A stretch of DNA of 8,181 nt from Yimella sp. (GTDB taxonomy: Bacteria > Actinomycetota > Actinomycetes > Actinomycetales > Dermatophilaceae). Below, one piece after another: positions 5,291-8,181 of this stretch. Every line of letters starts with the position of its first letter. The first letter of the stretch is position 1. Both the position numbers and the translations under genes were made by a program. The stretch spans positions 1-8,181 of the forward strand of contig JASLFY010000208.1 in the NCBI GenBank assembly GCA_030150425.1, read 5' to 3'. The notes below the pieces were generated by a model. That model did no database searches, was not told the DNA's origin, and saw nothing but the letters and a program-made list of their open reading frames with translations.

Positions 5291-6651
5291 TGTCGACCTC
5301 CGCCGCGACCACCAACGCACACGACCCGTTCGGCAGCTCGACCCACGACACCGCCGACGACACCCCGGTCATCAACGCGGCCGGCGGTGACTGGGACGCC
5401 GTCGTCGACGAGGCCGCCGCCCTCCACGAGGAGCGGATCGTCGTCAACATGGGTCCGCAGCACCCCTCGACCCACGGCGTGCTCCGCCTGATCCTCGAGC
5501 TGGACGGCGAGACCGTCACCGAGGCGCGGGCCGGTATCGGCTACCTGCACACCGGTATCGAGAAGAACATGGAGTTCCGCACCTGGACCCAGGGCGTGAC
5601 CTTCTGCACCCGCATGGACTACGTCATGCCGATCTTCAACGAGACGGCGTACTGCCTCGCCGTGGAGAAGGCGCTCGGCATCACCGACCAGGTCCCGGAG
5701 CGGGCCAACGCCATCCGCGTGATGATGATGGAGCTGCAGCGCACCGCCTCCCACCTCGTCTGCCTGGCGACCGGTGGCATGGAGATGGGCGCGACCACCG
5801 TCATGACCATCGGGTTCCGCGAGCGTGAGCGCATCCTGCGGATCTTCGAGATGATCACCGGTCTGCGGATGAACCACGCGTACGTCCGCCCCGGCGGCGT
5901 CGCCCAGGACATCCCGGTCGGCACCATCGACGCGATCCGGCAGATGCTGCCCGACCTGCGCCGCGGCCTGCACGAGCTCGAGCTGCTGCTCAACGAGAAC
6001 CCGATCCTGAAGGGTCGTACGGACGGGGTCGGCTACCTCGACCTCACCGGCTGCGTGGCTCTCGGCCTGACCGGTCCGGTGCTGCGCGCCGCCGGCCTGC
6101 CGCACGACCTGCGCAAGTCCGAGCCGTACTGCGACTACGAGACGTACGACTTCGAGGTCGTCACCCGCGACGAGTGCGACGCGTACGCCCGCCTGCGCAT
6201 CCGCATCGACGAGATGTACCAGTCGCTGCGGATCGTCGAGCAGGCCGTGGACCGCCTCGAGGCGAACCCGGGCCCGGTCATGGTGGCCGACAAGAAGATC
6301 GCCTGGCCGGCCCAGTTGGCGGTCGGCTCGGACGGTCAGGGCAACAGCCTCGACCACATCCGCGAGATCATGGGCGAGTCGATGGAGTCGCTCATCCACC
6401 ACTTCAAGCTGGTCACCGAGGGCTTCCGGGTCCCGGCCGGTCAGGCGTACGCCGCGGTGGAGAGCCCGAAGGGCGAACTCGGCTGCCACGTCGTCTCCGA
6501 CGGCGGCACCCGCCCGTACCGCGCCCACTTCCGTGACCCGTCGTTCAACAACCTGCAGGCCGTGGCCGCGATGAGCGAGGGCGGTTCCGTGGCCGACGTC
6601 ATCGTCGCCGTGGCGAGTATCGACCCAGTGATGGGAGGAGTCGACCGATGA
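5290..6651 (+). CDS. nuoD: NADH-quinone oxidoreductase subunit D (49 kDa)
   Basis: Peripheral-arm subunit, related to [NiFe]-hydrogenase large subunits, that forms the quinone site with NuoB; 453 residues. The quinone-binding loop NMGPQHPSTHGVLR begins at residue 53 and carries His62; Tyr111 in TRMDY lies 49 residues later, exactly the spacing of His38 and Tyr87 of Thermus Nqo4, the quinone head-group ligands. GYLHTGIEKNMEFRTW (84-99) and the C-terminal block ending DPVMGGVDR are also diagnostic. The first 48 residues are a variable, acidic extension common in actinobacterial NuoD. The frame continues upstream into nuoC, but ATG 5290 shares one base with the nuoC stop and has AGGAG nine bases ahead. 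It overlaps nuoE by ATGA. Confidence 0.97.
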   Translation: MSTSAATTNAHDPFGSSTHDTADDTPVINAAGGDWDAVVDEAAALHEERIVVNMGPQHPSTHGVLRLILELDGETVTEARAGIGYLHTGIEKNMEFRTWTQGVTFCTRMDYVMPIFNETAYCLAVEKALGITDQVPERANAIRVMMMELQRTASHLVCLATGGMEMGATTVMTIGFRERERILRIFEMITGLRMNHAYVRPGGVAQDIPVGTIDAIRQMLPDLRRGLHELELLLNENPILKGRTDGVGYLDLTGCVALGLTGPVLRAAGLPHDLRKSEPYCDYETYDFEVVTRDECDAYARLRIRIDEMYQSLRIVEQAVDRLEANPGPVMVADKKIAWPAQLAVGSDGQGNSLDHIREIMGESMESLIHHFKLVTEGFRVPAGQAYAAVESPKGELGCHVVSDGGTRPYRAHFRDPSFNNLQAVAAMSEGGSVADVIVAVASIDPVMGGVDR

Positions 6652-7367
6652 GCGCGGACAGCCCGCTGCACCCGCAGACCCCGCTGCACGCCAGCGACGA
6701 GCCCTACTCCGAGGAGCAGTTGGCCGCCTTGCACGCCGACGCCGACGCGATCGTCGCGCGGTACCCGCAGGCCCGCTCGGCGCTGCTGCCGATGCTGCAC
6801 CTCATCCAGAGCGTCGACGGCTACATCACCGGCCGCGGCGTGACGTTCTGCGCGCAGAAGCTGAACCTCACCGACGCCGAGGTGTCCGGTGTGGCGACCT
6901 TCTACACGCAGTACAAGCGCCACCCCAACGGTGACTACACCGTCGGCGTCTGCACCAACACGCTCTGCGCGATCATGGGCGGCGACCAGATCTTCGACGA
7001 GTTGAGCGACCACCTCGGCATCGGCCACGACGAGACCACGCCCGACGGCAAGATCACCCTCGAGCGCGTCGAGTGCAACGCCGCCTGCGACTTCGCCCCG
7101 GTCGTCATGGCGAACTGGGAGTTCTTCGACAACATGACCCCGGAGTCGACCAAGTCGATGGTCGACGACCTGCGCGCCGGCAAGGACGTCAAGCCGTCCC
7201 GCGGGCCGAACAAGGTCTGCACCTTCAAGCAGGTCAGCCGCACCCTGGCCGGCTTCTCCGACGGTCTCGCCGACGAGGGCGTCGGCGCGGGCCCCGCCTC
7301 GCTGGAGGGCCTCAAGGTCGCCCGGCAGAACAACTGGACCGCCCCCGGCGGGAAGGACGGCGAGTGA
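6648..7367 (+). CDS. nuoE: NADH-quinone oxidoreductase subunit E (N1a cluster)
   Basis: Thioredoxin-fold [2Fe-2S] subunit (24 kDa type) of the NADH-oxidising module, paired with NuoF; 239 residues. The N1a ligands are all present: Cys102 and Cys107 in GVCTNTLC and Cys143 and Cys147 in VECNAACDFAP, with the expected C-x4-C and C-x3-C spacing. The N-terminal helical part (about 20-95) contains ATFYTQYK. After the cluster domain there is a 60-residue C-terminal extension absent from the E. coli subunit but usual in actinobacteria. AGGAG lies seven bases before the ATG at 6648, which overlaps the nuoD stop as ATGA. The stop overlaps the nuoF ATG by one base. Confidence 0.97.
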   Translation: MSADSPLHPQTPLHASDEPYSEEQLAALHADADAIVARYPQARSALLPMLHLIQSVDGYITGRGVTFCAQKLNLTDAEVSGVATFYTQYKRHPNGDYTVGVCTNTLCAIMGGDQIFDELSDHLGIGHDETTPDGKITLERVECNAACDFAPVVMANWEFFDNMTPESTKSMVDDLRAGKDVKPSRGPNKVCTFKQVSRTLAGFSDGLADEGVGAGPASLEGLKVARQNNWTAPGGKDGE

Positions 7368-8181
7368 TGACGACCGCGCTGACTCCGATCCTCACCAAGT
7401 TCTGGGACGCACCGCAGTCCTGGACGCTGGCGACGTACGAGCAGAACGAGGGCTACCAGGCCCTGAACAAGGCGCTCGGCATGAGCCAGGACGACCTGGT
7501 CGCGCTGACCAAGGACTCCGGCCTGCGCGGCCGTGGTGGCGCCGGCTTCCCGACCGGCATGAAGTGGGGCTTCCTGCCCAAGCCGGACGGCGGCCCCCGC
7601 TACCTCGTCGTCAACGCCGACGAGTCCGAGCCGGGCACCTGCAAGGACATCCCGCTGATGATGGCCGCGCCGCACTTCCTCGTCGAGGGCGTCGCGATCA
7701 CCTCGTACGCCATCGGCTGCAACCACGCGTTCATCTACCTGCGCGGTGAGGTCGTCCACGTCTACCGGCGCCTGATGCGCGCGGTGGAGGAGGCGTACGC
7801 CGCCGGTCACCTCGGCAAGAACATCCACGGCACCGGTTTCGACCTGGACGTCACCGTCCACGCCGGCGCCGGCGCCTACATCTGCGGCGAGGAGACCGCG
7901 CTGCTCGACTCGCTCGAGGGCCGTCGCGGTCAACCGCGCCTGAAGCCGCCGTTCCCGGCGGTCGCCGGTCTGTACGCCCGCCCGACCGTCGTGAACAACG
8001 TCGAGTCGATCTCTTCGGTGCCGCCGATCCTGTTGCACGGCGCCGACTGGTTCAAGGGCATGGGCACCGAGAAGTCCAGCGGTTTCGGCATCTTCTCGCT
8101 GTCGGGTCACGTCACCCGCCCGGGCCAGTACGAAGCCCCGCTCGGCATCACGCTGCGCGAGCTGGTCGACATGGCCGGCGG
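7367..8181 (+). CDS. nuoF: NADH-quinone oxidoreductase subunit F (FMN/NADH-binding), 3' end beyond window
   Basis: Subunit that oxidises NADH through FMN and passes electrons to cluster N3. The first 271 codons are in the window; the family is usually about 430-450 residues. Visible are the glycine-rich NADH/FMN motif GLRGRGGAGF (52-61) followed by PTGMKW, NADESEPGT (83-91) with the acidic residues of the flavin pocket, and GAGAYICGEETAL (167-179). The N3 [4Fe-4S] motif with its C-x2-C-x2-C cysteines lies past the right edge, so it cannot be checked. ATG 7367 is chosen because GGAAGGA ends nine bases before it; a GTG codon immediately before (7364) is a less likely start. It shares one base with the nuoE stop. 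Confidence 0.97.
   Translation, partial: MTTALTPILTKFWDAPQSWTLATYEQNEGYQALNKALGMSQDDLVALTKDSGLRGRGGAGFPTGMKWGFLPKPDGGPRYLVVNADESEPGTCKDIPLMMAAPHFLVEGVAITSYAIGCNHAFIYLRGEVVHVYRRLMRAVEEAYAAGHLGKNIHGTGFDLDVTVHAGAGAYICGEETALLDSLEGRRGQPRLKPPFPAVAGLYARPTVVNNVESISSVPPILLHGADWFKGMGTEKSSGFGIFSLSGHVTRPGQYEAPLGITLRELVDMAG

Noticed and set aside
6935..8110. 391-codon minus-strand frame opposite nuoE and nuoF
   Set aside because: Antisense shadow without motifs; both sense genes are intact with cofactor ligands.

Overview
This window comes from a high-GC Gram-positive genome (Actinomycetota). The evidence is a base composition of roughly 70% GC by eye, strong G/C bias at third codon positions, GTG starts, a probable leaderless gene, and proteins that resemble mycobacterial, nocardioform and propionibacterial homologues. 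It uses the classical (o-succinylbenzoate) menaquinone route, because an isochorismate synthase sits beside the menaquinone C-methyltransferase. Genus cannot be fixed from the window; a Propionibacteriales- or Micrococcales-type actinobacterium is my best guess.

Layout. On the minus strand at the left edge is menG (demethylmenaquinone methyltransferase), nearly complete and cut only at its extreme C-terminus. Divergently, 62 bp away, lies menF (isochorismate synthase), probably read from a leaderless GTG at 745. A 114-bp intergenic region (2029-2142) holds the control region of the downstream cluster: a perfect 14-bp palindrome, a TANNNT -10 element, and a GTGA-N6-TCAC operator-like palindrome of the Rex/CRP type over the predicted transcription start. 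Then come a MenJ-like FAD-dependent menaquinone/geranylgeranyl reductase and, 73 bp later, the beginning of the proton-pumping NADH:quinone oxidoreductase (complex I) operon: nuoA, nuoB, nuoC, nuoD, nuoE and the first two thirds of nuoF, which runs off the right edge. From nuoB to nuoF each gene overlaps the next by 1 to 4 bases (ATGA or TGATG junctions), so translation is likely coupled.

How it works together. menF commits chorismate to menaquinone, menG makes the final ring methylation, and the MenJ-like enzyme is expected to saturate one or more isoprene units of the tail. The nuo genes encode the dehydrogenase that reduces that quinone with NADH. The window is therefore a respiratory 'quinone supply plus quinone reductase' locus. 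The genes themselves are conserved housekeeping genes with all visible cofactor ligands intact. I found no mobile element, RNA gene, CRISPR array or defence system, and no clearly novel system. The points worth a second look are regulatory: the Rex/CRP-like site ahead of the reductase-nuo cluster, the separate 14-bp palindrome, and a 26-codon frame joined by ATGA overlaps to both menJ and nuoA that contains a GC-rich hairpin.
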